Below are positions 13,351-21,626 of a stretch of DNA of 22,396 nucleotides, piece by piece. The DNA is from CAYSZX01 sp964548875 (GTDB lineage Bacteria; Patescibacteriota; Minisyncoccia; Minisyncoccales; JANBVM01), in the NCBI GenBank assembly GCA_964548875.1, contig CAZJSP010000007.1, positions 1 through 22,396 on the forward strand. Reading direction: 5' to 3'. A model generated the notes under the pieces. The model saw nothing but the letters and a program-made list of their open reading frames with translations, searched no databases and was not told where the DNA came from. Within the stretch, counting starts at the first letter, position 1. Every line of letters begins with the position of its first letter. The position numbers were made by a program, and so were the translations under genes.

Positions 13351-13422
13351 GGCCCCATCGTCTAGTGGTCAGGACACAAGATTCTCAATCTTGCAACCCG
13401 GGTTCGACTCCCGGTGGGGTCA
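13351..13422 (+). tRNA. tRNA-Glu (anticodon CTC)
   Basis: The acceptor stem GGCCCCA (13351-13357) pairs with TGGGGTC (13415-13421), with one G-T wobble. The anticodon stem is CAAGA/TCTTG (13377-13381, 13389-13393) with loop TTCTCAA, so the anticodon is CTC at 13384-13386 and reads GAG (Glu). The T-arm is CCGGG-TTCGACT-CCCGG. The discriminator is A13422, and CCA is not encoded. A 99-residue ORF across it is spurious. Confidence 0.95.
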
Positions 13423-13451
13423 CAAAATTAAATGTTTTTTAAATCGAAAAT

Positions 13452-14585
13452 ATGAAGAAAAAAATAAAAGATACCGTTTTACCTATTTCAGTGTTAACAG
13501 GGATGATTATCGGGGTAGGGATTTTTTCTCTTCCTTATGTTACTCTCCAGGTTGGGTTCCCTGTAATTTTATTATACTTTTTAATTTTAGGAACTATTAT
13601 TACAATAGTTCATTTAATTTTTGGGTTTGTCTGTTTAAATACTCCTGATTTTAAAAGAATGCCAGGTTTTTCTGAATTCCACTTAGGAAGGTGGGGGAAA
13701 AGAATTTCCTTGTTCTTTTCGGTTTTTGGTGGTTTAGGGGGTCTATTAATTTATTTAATTATTGGAGGCTCTTTTTTAAAAAACCTTTTTTCTCCTTTTT
13801 TGGGAGGAAGTCTTTTCTTTTACACTCTCCTTTATTGTCTTTTTGGATCATTCTTTATCTTCCATGGAATGAAGAAAATATCTCAATTAAGCTTTTGGGC
13901 TCTAGGTTTTTTGTTTCTAGTTTTAATCGGAATGTTTAGAAACTTCTATGAATTTATTGAAATAGAAAATCTTTTTTTAGGTTCTATTGAGAATGTTGGA
14001 GACTTTTTTATTCCCTATGGGGCGGTCCTTTATTCTTTATGGGGGGCTACTTTAATTCCAGGAGTTGAAGAAATGTTAAAGAGAAAAAAGCATTTAATTT
14101 CAGAAATACTTGTTGCCTCTTCTTTTCTTCCAATTGTTGTTTATTTATTCTTTATTTACCTTGTTTTAGGATTAACAGGTCCAAATACTAGTCAAACAGC
14201 TTTAGTCGGCTTAGAAGGCCATATAGGGGCCAATATAGTGAATTTAGCCCTTATTTTAGGGCTTCTTACAACCTTTACTTCTTACATTTCCTCGGGTTTG
14301 GTTTTAAAAGATATCTTTATTTTTGATTTAAAAATTAAAAAAGACTTATCTTGGTTAGTTATTTCCTTTGTACCCTTAGCCTTCTTTTTAATAGGGGCAG
14401 ATAATTTTATTCAAATGGTTAATATTGTTGGAGGTATTGGTTTTGGTTGTGATGGTATTTTAATTTTGTTAATGTATAAAAAGATAAAAGAAAAAAAGAA
14501 AGAAAAGGTTCCATCTTGGCTTATTATTTTATTTCTTATTTTCGGAGGGGGACTGGTTTATGAATTAATTAATTTTTTCTTCTAA
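13452..14585 (+). CDS. APC-superfamily amino acid permease-like transporter
   Basis: A 377-residue, highly hydrophobic protein with about ten to eleven likely spans. The first helix contains LTGMIIGVGIFSLPYV, the unwound 'G.(I/V)GxGIfxLP' substrate-binding motif of APC-type permeases, here closest to the aromatic amino acid / tryptophan-tyrosine permease branch. A later helix has LYSLWGATLIPGVEEMLK, corresponding to the helix 6 region. Substrate cannot be read from the sequence. CPR bacteria depend on imported amino acids, which fits. It starts 29 nt after the tRNA. TAAATC lies 6 nt before the ATG, but no -35 is visible, so it may be transcribed with the tRNA. The next gene begins 1 nt after its stop. 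Confidence 0.8.
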   Translation: MKKKIKDTVLPISVLTGMIIGVGIFSLPYVTLQVGFPVILLYFLILGTIITIVHLIFGFVCLNTPDFKRMPGFSEFHLGRWGKRISLFFSVFGGLGGLLIYLIIGGSFLKNLFSPFLGGSLFFYTLLYCLFGSFFIFHGMKKISQLSFWALGFLFLVLIGMFRNFYEFIEIENLFLGSIENVGDFFIPYGAVLYSLWGATLIPGVEEMLKRKKHLISEILVASSFLPIVVYLFFIYLVLGLTGPNTSQTALVGLEGHIGANIVNLALILGLLTTFTSYISSGLVLKDIFIFDLKIKKDLSWLVISFVPLAFFLIGADNFIQMVNIVGGIGFGCDGILILLMYKKIKEKKKEKVPSWLIILFLIFGGGLVYELINFFF

Positions 14586-14586
14586 A

Positions 14587-15570
14587 ATGAATATTTTTTA
14601 TTTCTTATTATTAACAGTTTCCTGCTTAGGATTAAGTTATTCTGGAAATTGGACAGTTAAATCATTAATTGAAATAGCTCGTTTTTTAGAATGGAGAAGC
14701 TTTATTGTGTCCTCTGTTTTAATGGGGTTTGCAACTGCTTTGCCTGAAATTTTTATTGGAATAACTTCGGCATTTCATAACGAACCTGAAATTGTTTTAG
14801 GGGTGGTTATTGGTGAGAACATTATTGTTTTAACAATTATTATTAGTGTTGTTGCTCTTTTAACCAATGAGGTTAAATTAAAAACCAATATTCAGAAGTC
14901 AATTTTTTATGCAATTCTTTGTAGCTTGTTGCCTTTTATTCTTTTAAGAGATGGTAGAATTTCTAGAACTGATGGATTAATACTAATTATTGCCTTCCTC
15001 TTTTATTTCTCTGAATTAATTTCTCAACAAAAAGATTTTGGTAAAGTTTTTAACGGAAAAGAAAATAATTGGCACAACTTTAAATTATTTTTACCTAATA
15101 TTTTAATATTTATTGTAAGCATTATCGGTCTCTTATTAAGTGCTCAAGGAATTATTTTTTCAACCTTGAAAATAGCCAAAATATTCAATGTTCCAACAAC
15201 AATGATTACTATATTTATGGTAGCAATAGGAACATCCTTGCCCGAAATTACTTTTGGCATAAAATCAGTAGAATTAAAAAAGAAAGATATGATTATTGGG
15301 AAAATAATAGGATCAACAGTTACCAGATCAACCTTAGCCTTAGGGGTTACTGCTTTATTTTCTCCTATTGTTATAACCAACTTTGAATCTTATTTTAACG
15401 GAATTACCTTTATTTTAATTACTTATTTTTTCTTTTTAGTTTTTGCTCGTACTGATCATAAAATTACCAAAACAGAAGCTTCTCTTTTAATCATTATTTA
15501 TCTCTCCTTTGTTTTAACAGAAATTGGTTATTTGGATATTGGTAATATTCCTTTCTTTCCTATACAATAA
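14587..15570 (+). CDS. Ca2+/cation antiporter (CaCA) family membrane protein
   Basis: A 327-residue protein with about ten spans and the two inverted alpha repeats of the sodium/calcium exchanger family. Repeat 1 is near 48-85 (ATALPEIFIGITSAF, then VIGENIIVL) and repeat 2 near 215-250 (GTSLPEITFGIKSV, then GKIIGSTVTRS). The key glutamates in 'LPE' of both repeats are kept. In each repeat the usual 'GNxxGSN' is changed (GVVIGEN, GKIIGST), so an Asn involved in ion coordination in other members is absent. It may carry a different ion or have altered coupling. It is packed between the permease and rmuC, 1 and 5 nt apart. Confidence 0.82.
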   Translation: MNIFYFLLLTVSCLGLSYSGNWTVKSLIEIARFLEWRSFIVSSVLMGFATALPEIFIGITSAFHNEPEIVLGVVIGENIIVLTIIISVVALLTNEVKLKTNIQKSIFYAILCSLLPFILLRDGRISRTDGLILIIAFLFYFSELISQQKDFGKVFNGKENNWHNFKLFLPNILIFIVSIIGLLLSAQGIIFSTLKIAKIFNVPTTMITIFMVAIGTSLPEITFGIKSVELKKKDMIIGKIIGSTVTRSTLALGVTALFSPIVITNFESYFNGITFILITYFFFLVFARTDHKITKTEASLLIIIYLSFVLTEIGYLDIGNIPFFPIQ

Positions 15571-15575
15571 ATTTA

Positions 15576-16556
15576 ATGATTAACTCAATCGCCCCATTAA
15601 CGTTCTTTTCTTTAGTAGGGATTATTATTATCTTTGTTTTTTTCTTTAAAAAACAAAAAGATAAAGAACAAGACAATCTTGTCAGAGACCTAGAAAGAAG
15701 GTTAACTGATTTAATGATTAGTCAAACAAGAGAAATTAGAGATAGTCAGGTTGAATCTTCAAGAAGCTTAAATAGACAAATAGAAACATTTAATAAGGAA
15801 ACAACTGAAATCAGAGAAGGTTTAAAACAAATTCAAGGAAAGGTTCAAGAAGTTTCTTCCTTCCAAGAAATATTTAAATCCCCTAAATTAAGAGGGCAGT
15901 GGGGAGAAGCCTCTTTAGAATATGTCATGTCTCAATATTTCCCTTCTGATCTTTGGGAGAAACAACATCTTTTCTCTTCTGGAAAAATGGTGGATATTGT
16001 TTTAAATTTACCTAATAAGAAAATATTACCTATTGATTCTAAATTTTCTTCTGATAATTTTGAAAGAATGATTGAGGGTGAAGAAAGGAAAAAGTTTAAG
16101 AAGGAGTTTTTAAAAGACATTAAAACAAGGATAGGTGAAATAGCCTCTAAATATATTGTTCCTTCTGAAAATACAACCGATTTTGCTTTAATGTATATCC
16201 CGGCCGAGGCCATTTATTATGAAATTATTTTTGGATTAAAAGAAAAGAATATTGGAGATTATGCTTGGAAAAAGAAGGTTGTTTTAACTTCCCCCAACAC
16301 TCTTTATTTAACTCTCAAAACCATTATTCACTGGTTTAAAGATACTCAAATATCAGAACAAACTCAGGAAATACTAAAACGATTAAATAAGATTAATCAA
16401 GATGCCAATAAGATTGCAGTTAATTTTCGTAAGCTAGGCAAACACCTTCAAAATGCTACTTCTTCCTATAAAAAATCAAAGAAAAGATTAAAATTATTTT
16501 CAAGCAAGGTTGACAAATTACTTGAAATAAAAGAGAATAAGAAATTGAAAAAATAA
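15576..16556 (+). CDS. rmuC: DNA recombination protein RmuC
   Basis: A 326-residue protein. An N-terminal membrane anchor (about 5-25) is followed by a coiled coil (about 30-100) and then the RmuC nuclease-like domain: SPKLRGQWGEASLEYVM, MVDIVLNLPNKKILPIDSKF, NTTDFALMYIPAEAIYYEI and SPNTLYLTLKTI. The D...DSKF block is the core of a restriction-endonuclease-like fold. In E. coli RmuC limits inversion at short repeats; biochemistry is thin. It is shorter than the E. coli protein (475 residues), mainly in the coiled coil and tail. It is followed 1 nt later by rplU. Confidence 0.93.
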   Translation: MINSIAPLTFFSLVGIIIIFVFFFKKQKDKEQDNLVRDLERRLTDLMISQTREIRDSQVESSRSLNRQIETFNKETTEIREGLKQIQGKVQEVSSFQEIFKSPKLRGQWGEASLEYVMSQYFPSDLWEKQHLFSSGKMVDIVLNLPNKKILPIDSKFSSDNFERMIEGEERKKFKKEFLKDIKTRIGEIASKYIVPSENTTDFALMYIPAEAIYYEIIFGLKEKNIGDYAWKKKVVLTSPNTLYLTLKTIIHWFKDTQISEQTQEILKRLNKINQDANKIAVNFRKLGKHLQNATSSYKKSKKRLKLFSSKVDKLLEIKENKKLKK

Positions 16557-16557
16557 T

Positions 16558-16863
16558 ATGTTAGCAATAATTAAGACAGGAGGGAAACAATATTTAGTTT
16601 CTCCCGGAGACAAAATAAAAATAGAGAAAGTAGAAAAAAAAGAGGACGATTCTATCGTTTTCGATGAGGTTTTATTAATTCAAAAAAAGAAAAAGGTGGA
16701 AGTTGGCGACCCCTTAGTAAAGGCTAAAGTTAAGGGTAAGGTTCTAGAGCAGGGCAAAGACAAAAAAGTAATTGTTCACAAGTATACTCCCAGCAAAAGA
16801 ACTAGCGTAAAAAAAGGGCATCGTCAAAGATATACCCTTGTCGAAATAAAAAGCATTGAGTAA
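16558..16863 (+). CDS. rplU: 50S ribosomal protein L21
   Basis: A 101-residue protein, standard length. MLAIIKTGGKQYLVSPGDKI at the start and HKYTPSKRTSVKKGHRQRYT near the end are L21 signatures; the second binds 23S rRNA. In most bacteria rpmA (L27) follows, but here the unit ends with a terminator and the genes beyond are on the other strand. rpmA must therefore be elsewhere in the genome. The start follows the rmuC stop after a single base. Confidence 0.97.
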   Translation: MLAIIKTGGKQYLVSPGDKIKIEKVEKKEDDSIVFDEVLLIQKKKKVEVGDPLVKAKVKGKVLEQGKDKKVIVHKYTPSKRTSVKKGHRQRYTLVEIKSIE

Positions 16864-16868
16864 ATATT

Positions 16869-16893
16869 AAAAACAGCTTGAGAGGCTGTTTTT
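16869..16893. terminator. Bidirectional terminator between rplU and recR
   Basis: AAAAACAGC (16869-16877) pairs with GCTGTTTTT (16885-16893) around a 7-nt loop. It has a T-tract on both strands, suiting the end of rplU (plus) and of dnaB-recR (minus), whose stop codon touches the stem. Confidence 0.85.
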
Positions 16894-17492
16894 TAGTTTC
16901 TTCCTTTAAAAGCACTAAGGAGAGTTTCTTCATCGGCATACTCTAACTCTCCTCCAGCTGGCAATCCTTTAGCCAGCTTAGTTATTTTTCTTTTAAAAGG
17001 TTTTAATTCTTTTTCTAAATAAGTTATTGTCGCCTTGCCTTCAGTGGTAGGATTAAGAGCAATAATAATTTCCTTAATCTCAGAATTATCTTTAATCTTC
17101 TTTTTTAATTCTTTATCTCTAATTCTCTTCTTTTTTTTATTAAAACTAGAAAGGGTTCCACCAATAATGAAATATAAGCCCTTATACCGACCCATTCTTT
17201 CAATAGACAAAAGATCAGGTTCTTTTTCAACGACACAAAGAACTTTTTGATTTCTCTTAGAATCAGAACAAATATTACATAGTTCTTTATCTTTCTCAGG
17301 TTCAAAAAAATTAAAACAAGAAGGACATTGCTTAACCTTCTGTAAATCGGAAAGGGCTTGAATTAAATCTTGGGTTTCTTTTTTAGGTTTTTTTAAAAGA
17401 AAAAAAATTAAACGAGCAGCGGTTCTTTCTCCAATAGTTGGAAATTGAGAAAGCAACTCAATAAGTTTTTGAACGCTACGAGGATAACTCAT
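16893..17492 (-). CDS. recR: Recombination mediator RecR
   Basis: A 199-residue protein, full length. It shows the N-terminal helix-hairpin-helix (LIELLSQFPTIGERTAARL), a four-Cys zinc finger (C56, C59, C72, C75) and a Toprim domain from about 83 (VLCVVEKEPDLLSIERMGRYKGLYFIIGG). The end LAKGLPAGGELEYADEETL is the Walker-B-like closing block. The normal IGGxLSPxxG is here GGTLSSFNKKKKR, with a lysine-rich loop. RecR with RecO loads RecA at gaps. It overlaps the dnaB stop by 4 nt, so dnaB-recR is an operon. Confidence 0.96.
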   Translation of the reverse strand: MSYPRSVQKLIELLSQFPTIGERTAARLIFFLLKKPKKETQDLIQALSDLQKVKQCPSCFNFFEPEKDKELCNICSDSKRNQKVLCVVEKEPDLLSIERMGRYKGLYFIIGGTLSSFNKKKKRIRDKELKKKIKDNSEIKEIIIALNPTTEGKATITYLEKELKPFKRKITKLAKGLPAGGELEYADEETLLSAFKGRN

Positions 17493-18853
17493 TTAATTTC
17501 TTGTTCTGGATTAATGTTTTTAAAGGTCACTCTTTTTTCATCAAAGAAAAGCTCTACTTTACCAACCGGACCATTGCGGTGTTTACCAATAATGATATCG
17601 GCAATATTTGGTTTTTTAGGTTTTTTACCATATTTCTTTTTGTAAAAATCATCTCGATAAATAAATAAAACAACATCAGCATCTTGTTCAATGCTTCCGC
17701 TTTGTCTTAAATCAGAAAGTTTTGGAATATGAGGAGATCTTTGTTCAACCGCTCTAGATAATTGAGACAAAACTAAAACAGGAATATTTAATTCTCGAGC
17801 CAACCCTTTAAGAGCTCTAGAATTTTCAGAAACTTGTTGAACGGGATTAGCTTGAGGATTAAGAGGTTCTACTAGTTGTAGATAGTCAACAACAATTAAC
17901 CCTAACCCTTTTTCTGTTTGTAAACGACGAGCCATTGATTTCATTTGAAGAATAGTGGTGGAAAAAGTGTCATCAATATAAATAGGCGCATTAGATAAAA
18001 TACCTAAAGCTTGTTGAATTTTGGTAAAATCATTATCAGCCCCCTTATTAGAAAGAGTTCCTGTTCTTAATTTCCACAAATCAACCCCTGAAACCCCTGA
18101 AATTAATCTGTCAATAATTTGGGCCTTAGACATCTCTAGAGAAAAAATACCAACTGGAGTCTTTGCTCTTAAAGCAGCATTAAGGGCAAAATTAAGGCCT
18201 AAAGCACTTTTTCCCATAGAAGGCCTAGCAGCCAAAATAATTAAATCTGATTTTTGTAGACCAGCTAAAAGATTATCTAAGCCATGAAACCCTGTACTAA
18301 TTCCTCTAAGACCAGATTCTTCTTTGGATAAACTGTCCAATCTTTCAAAAGCCTCTTCTAGTTTATCTTTAACTGCAACAAAATTCCTGGTTAAATTTCT
18401 TTGAGCAATACTAAATATTCTTTTTTCAGCTTCGTCTAAAAGGTTATCAATATCTTTAACTTCATCATAGCCAAGAGAAGCTATCTCATGAGAAGCGCTA
18501 ATTAAATCTCTTAAAACTCTTTTATGATAAACCTTCTTAGCATAATTTAGGGCATGGCTAGGAGTAGGAACCGAATTAGATAGTTCAGTTAAATAGCTAC
18601 TTCCACCGATGTTTTCTAATTGCTTTTTTTCTTCTAGCCTATTAGAAACAGATAAAACGTCTATTGGTTCATTGCGTTCAAACAAATCAAAACAGGCCTG
18701 ATAAATATTTTGATGTTTCTTTTTATAAAAATCTTCAGTACTCAAAAAATCAACAACTTTTGTAATGGCTTTTTTGTCAATCATCAAAGAACCTAAAATA
18801 CCTTTTTCTGCCTCAATAGATTGGGGGGGCAAATTGTTAATTTTTTTATTCAT
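17489..18853 (-). CDS. dnaB: Replicative DNA helicase
   Basis: A 454-residue protein. The N-terminal DnaB domain opens with LPPQSIEAEKGILGSLM (8-24), and a linker runs to about 180. The RecA-like ATPase domain then has the Walker A AARPSMGKSALGLN (208-221), GIFSLEMSKAQIIDRL, LIVVDYLQLV (Walker B) and LSQLSRAVEQRS. The end, IIGKHRNGPVGKVELFF, is the usual arginine-containing block. It unwinds DNA at the replication fork as a hexamer. No intein is present. It shares a divergent promoter region with the glycosyltransferase gene and is followed by recR. Confidence 0.97.
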   Translation of the reverse strand: MNKKINNLPPQSIEAEKGILGSLMIDKKAITKVVDFLSTEDFYKKKHQNIYQACFDLFERNEPIDVLSVSNRLEEKKQLENIGGSSYLTELSNSVPTPSHALNYAKKVYHKRVLRDLISASHEIASLGYDEVKDIDNLLDEAEKRIFSIAQRNLTRNFVAVKDKLEEAFERLDSLSKEESGLRGISTGFHGLDNLLAGLQKSDLIILAARPSMGKSALGLNFALNAALRAKTPVGIFSLEMSKAQIIDRLISGVSGVDLWKLRTGTLSNKGADNDFTKIQQALGILSNAPIYIDDTFSTTILQMKSMARRLQTEKGLGLIVVDYLQLVEPLNPQANPVQQVSENSRALKGLARELNIPVLVLSQLSRAVEQRSPHIPKLSDLRQSGSIEQDADVVLFIYRDDFYKKKYGKKPKKPNIADIIIGKHRNGPVGKVELFFDEKRVTFKNINPEQEIK

Positions 18854-18888
18854 AGTTTAAATTTAACATAGGGGCATTCCATTGGCAA
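18854..18888 (-). promoter_or_regulatory. Leaderless dnaB promoter
   Basis: On the minus strand TTGCCA (18888-18883), 17 nt, TAAATT (18865-18860), then 6 nt to the ATG at 18853. The -35 shares five bases with the -35 of the divergent promoter. Confidence 0.55.
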
Positions 18889-18910
18889 GACGGTTCTTCT
18901 TTGTTAAAAT
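18882..18910 (+). promoter_or_regulatory. Promoter of the glycosyltransferase gene, divergent from dnaB
   Basis: TTGGCA (18882-18887), a 17-nt spacer and TAAAAT (18905-18910), 8 nt before the ATG at 18919. The mRNA would have at most about 2 nt of leader. Its -35 overlaps the -35 for dnaB, so the two promoters may exclude each other. Confidence 0.6.
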
Positions 18911-18918
18911 TCAATATT

Positions 18919-20046
18919 ATGAAAAAAATAGGCATTGTTTCTTTTCATACTTTTTTCCAACCAGGAGGAGTGAAAAGACATATTTTAGGATTAAAAAAAG
19001 AATTTCAAAAAAAAGGAATTGAAACAAAAATTATTGTTCCTAAAAGAAATAAAAATGAGAGCTATGAAAATGATATTATTCTTTTGGGCACATCCTTCCC
19101 AATAGACTTTAATGGCAGTCAGGCTGATTTTAATATTAATTTTAATTTAGTGGCCTTAGAAAAAATATTAAAAAAGGAGAATTTTGATATTCTTCATTTT
19201 CATAATTTTGGATTCCCTTCTATTCTACAAATCCTATTAAGCCCTTCTAATAAGAGCGTTCTCAATATTTTAACCTTTCATGCCAATTTAACCGGTAATC
19301 CTTTTGTTAAAAAATTCCCAACTTTAATTTCAACTATTAATAAAATATGTAATTGGAAAATAGATGGAGTAATAGGAGTTTCTCCTTTGGTTCTTGATTA
19401 TTTTAAAGATTTTAAAAAAACAAAAAAAGTAATTCCTAATGGAACAGACTTAGAAGTCTTTAATCCTTCTGTTCCAGAAATTAAAAAATTTAAAGATGAT
19501 AAAATTAATCTTCTTTTCGTTGGCAGAATCGAAAAAAGAAAAGGCTTGATTTATTTGTTAAGAGCCTATAAAAGATTAACCTCTAAATATTCAAACCTAA
19601 GATTGATTATTGTAGGGGAGGGGCCTCTAGAAAAAGAGTGTAAGAATTATGTTGCTAAAAACCAATTAAAAAATATTGTTTTTGAGGGTCAGGTTAGTGA
19701 AGGAGTTGCCCCCTATTATAAGACGGCTGATATTTATATTAGTCCAGCAGTTTTCGGAGAAAGCTTCGGAATAGTCTTATTAGAAGCTATGGCCTGTGGA
19801 ACTCCTCTAGTTGCTTTTGATAATAGGGGATACAGGGGGGTTTTAAAAGGAAAATTCTCAGAAAGGTTTTTAGCTAAAAATAAGAATGTAGGAGATTTAG
19901 TCTTCCAAATAGAAAAATTAATAAAAAACCCTTCTTTAAGAAAGAGGGCGGGAGAAAAGGGATTAGAAGAAGTTCAACAATATTCTTGGACAAAAGTGGC
20001 TGATCAAGTATTAAATTTCTATAAAGAATGCCAAAAGAAAAAATAA
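18919..20046 (+). CDS. GT4-family glycosyltransferase
   Basis: A 375-residue protein, started at ATG 18919. An upstream in-frame TTG at 18901 lies inside the promoter and is rejected. It has two Rossmann-like halves. KKIGIVSFHTFFQPGGVKRHI at the start includes the glycine-rich acceptor loop. LNLLFVGRI-type strand and EKRKGLIYLLRAYKRL open the second half. IIVGEGPLEKECKN and FGESFGIVLLEAMACGTPLVAF give the EX7E nucleotide-sugar site. It resembles phosphatidylinositol mannosyltransferase-type enzymes, but sugar and acceptor cannot be told. No signal or span is seen, so it acts at the inner face. The stop touches that of cysS on the other strand with no terminator between. Confidence 0.92.
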   Translation: MKKIGIVSFHTFFQPGGVKRHILGLKKEFQKKGIETKIIVPKRNKNESYENDIILLGTSFPIDFNGSQADFNINFNLVALEKILKKENFDILHFHNFGFPSILQILLSPSNKSVLNILTFHANLTGNPFVKKFPTLISTINKICNWKIDGVIGVSPLVLDYFKDFKKTKKVIPNGTDLEVFNPSVPEIKKFKDDKINLLFVGRIEKRKGLIYLLRAYKRLTSKYSNLRLIIVGEGPLEKECKNYVAKNQLKNIVFEGQVSEGVAPYYKTADIYISPAVFGESFGIVLLEAMACGTPLVAFDNRGYRGVLKGKFSERFLAKNKNVGDLVFQIEKLIKNPSLRKRAGEKGLEEVQQYSWTKVADQVLNFYKECQKKK

Positions 20047-21447
20047 TTAATCTTTTTTTATAGCTGTTCCTTTTTCAGAATCTTCAATTTGATATCCTAA
20101 TTTTTCTATTTTTTTTCTAATTTTATCAGCCTGATCCCATTTCTTTTGTTCTCTATATTTGTTTCTCTTTGTAATTAAATCTTTAACTTCTGAAGAAATT
20201 TTAATTTTTTTTATTTCTTTAAGTCTTAAACCAAAAACTCTATCAAAATCTAACAATAAATTATGCTTTTCATAATTAGATATTTGAGCATCTTTAACAA
20301 TTTTCCAAGCCAAAGCTAAAGCTTGAGGCATATTTAAGTCATCATTAATAAGTAGTTTAAATTCTTTTAAATATTTATTAAATTGATTACTTTTTGTTTC
20401 TTTTTTGTCTTTTTTAAATTCTCTTACTTTTTCTCTTAATTTGTCGAGAGCACTTTGAGAGGCTTTCAAAGATTCGACAGAGAAAGACAATTGGGAACGA
20501 TAATGTGCCCCTAAACATAAATAGCGATAGGCAAGAGGTTCAAATCCCTTCTTTTTTAAACCCTCTAAAGTCATAATATTATTCTTAGATTTAGACATTT
20601 TTTCATTTTTAAAAACTAAGAATTCTCCATGTAGCCAAAATTTGACTATTGGTTTTCCAACAAAAGCAATGTTTTGAGCTCTCTCATTGGTGTGATGAAC
20701 AGGAATATGGTCAATACCTCCACAATGAATATCAATTTCTTTCCCCAAACGTTTAATGCTCATAGCTGAACATTCAATGTGCCAACCAGGGAACCCTTTG
20801 CCCCAAGGAGAGTTCCAGTTCATAATGTGATTTTTATGCTCTCTTTTAGCTTTAATCCATAGAGCAAAGTCAGTTGGATTCTTCTTGTCTTCTTTTTTAT
20901 CTACTCTAGCCCCTTCTTTTAAATTTTTAATGTCCAATCTAGCCAACCTTCCATAATCTTTAATTTTTAAAGTATCAAAATAGACGGCTTGATCTGTTTC
21001 ATAGGCATAACCATTATCAAAGATTTTTTTAATCATATTAATTTGTTCTTGAATATTTTCTGTAGCTTTAAGCCAATGATCTGGTTCTTTAATATTTAAT
21101 TCTTTTAAATCGTTTCTAAATGCTTTTGTATAATAGTCAGCTATTTCGAGAATAGATTCTTCATTTAATTCTTTTCCTTCTCTTTTTAAAGCTTTAATCA
21201 TTTTATCTTCTCCATCATCTTCGTCTGATGTTAAATGACCAATATCAGTAATATTCATGACGTGTTCAACTTCAAAATCATTATATTTTAAAATTCTTTT
21301 AAGGATGTCTTCAAAAATGTAGGTTCTTAAATTTCCAATATGAGCGAACCAATAAACAGTTGGTCCACAAGTATAAAGACTGACCTTTTCCTTTAAAGGC
21401 TTAAATATTTCTTTTTTTCTAGTAAGTGTATTATAGAGCTTTAACAT
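20047..21447 (-). CDS. cysS: Cysteinyl-tRNA synthetase
   Basis: A 466-residue class I synthetase of normal length. LYTCGPTVYWFAHIGNLR (24-41) provides the first zinc Cys (C27) and the HIGN motif. GWHIECSAMS and IHCGGIDHIPVHHTNERAQ supply the other zinc ligands (Cys, His). KMSKSKNN is the KMSKS loop, used in ATP binding. The C-terminal helical domain ends with LITKRNKYREQKKWDQADKIR, as usual. It charges tRNA-Cys. It has its own promoter and is convergent with the glycosyltransferase gene, the two stops being adjacent. Confidence 0.97.
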   Translation of the reverse strand: MLKLYNTLTRKKEIFKPLKEKVSLYTCGPTVYWFAHIGNLRTYIFEDILKRILKYNDFEVEHVMNITDIGHLTSDEDDGEDKMIKALKREGKELNEESILEIADYYTKAFRNDLKELNIKEPDHWLKATENIQEQINMIKKIFDNGYAYETDQAVYFDTLKIKDYGRLARLDIKNLKEGARVDKKEDKKNPTDFALWIKAKREHKNHIMNWNSPWGKGFPGWHIECSAMSIKRLGKEIDIHCGGIDHIPVHHTNERAQNIAFVGKPIVKFWLHGEFLVFKNEKMSKSKNNIMTLEGLKKKGFEPLAYRYLCLGAHYRSQLSFSVESLKASQSALDKLREKVREFKKDKKETKSNQFNKYLKEFKLLINDDLNMPQALALAWKIVKDAQISNYEKHNLLLDFDRVFGLRLKEIKKIKISSEVKDLITKRNKYREQKKWDQADKIRKKIEKLGYQIEDSEKGTAIKKD

Positions 21448-21459
21448 GCAAACATTATA
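21448..21459 (-). promoter_or_regulatory. Leaderless cysS -10 element
   Basis: A perfect TATAAT (21459-21454 on the minus strand), with GTTTGC (6 nt) between it and the ATG at 21447. The -35 is weak (TTCTTT-like). The mRNA would start at the ATG. Confidence 0.6.
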
Positions 21460-21473
21460 TCATTTAAGCTTAA

Positions 21474-21620
21474 TAAAAAGAAGCTACTTTGCTTTTTATT
21501 TTTTTTAAAAGCTCCGTAGCTTTATTAGGCTGAACAGTATATGATCCCGAATATTACTATTAGGGATACAATTATTTCTATTATGATTTTTTTCACCTCT
21601 CGCTATTGTTTAAAATAGCT
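21474..21620 (-). ncRNA. Candidate small RNA or leader peptide gene upstream of cysS
   Basis: The predicted minus-strand transcript starts near 21620. It can form GCTATT/AATAGC (21619-21614, 21607-21602), ATCCC/GGGAT (21567-21563, 21548-21544) and, near the end, two mutually exclusive pairings: AAAGCT/AGCTTT (21523-21518, 21513-21508) or AAGCTAC/GTAGCTT (21522-21516, 21487-21481). A hairpin with T-tract follows (21497-21475). Inside lies a GTG-started ORF of 23 residues (21596-21525): very Ile-rich and hydrophobic, ending IIYCSA. GAGGTGA (21599-21593), the clearest Shine-Dalgarno-like word in the window, overlaps that GTG. It does not match a known RNA family I can recognise (no T-box, SRP, 6S or tmRNA motifs). 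It may be a leader, a small RNA or a small hydrophobic peptide gene, or nothing. Confidence 0.3.
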
Positions 21621-21626
21621 ACCTTT

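Noticed and set aside
13349..13648. 99-residue ORF beginning at tRNA-Glu
   Set aside because: It covers the whole tRNA and then runs out of frame through the permease gene; its composition is unlike the neighbours.
18901..18918. TTG start for the glycosyltransferase
   Set aside because: It lies within the spacer and -10 element of the gene's promoter; ATG 18919 fits the family's N-terminus.
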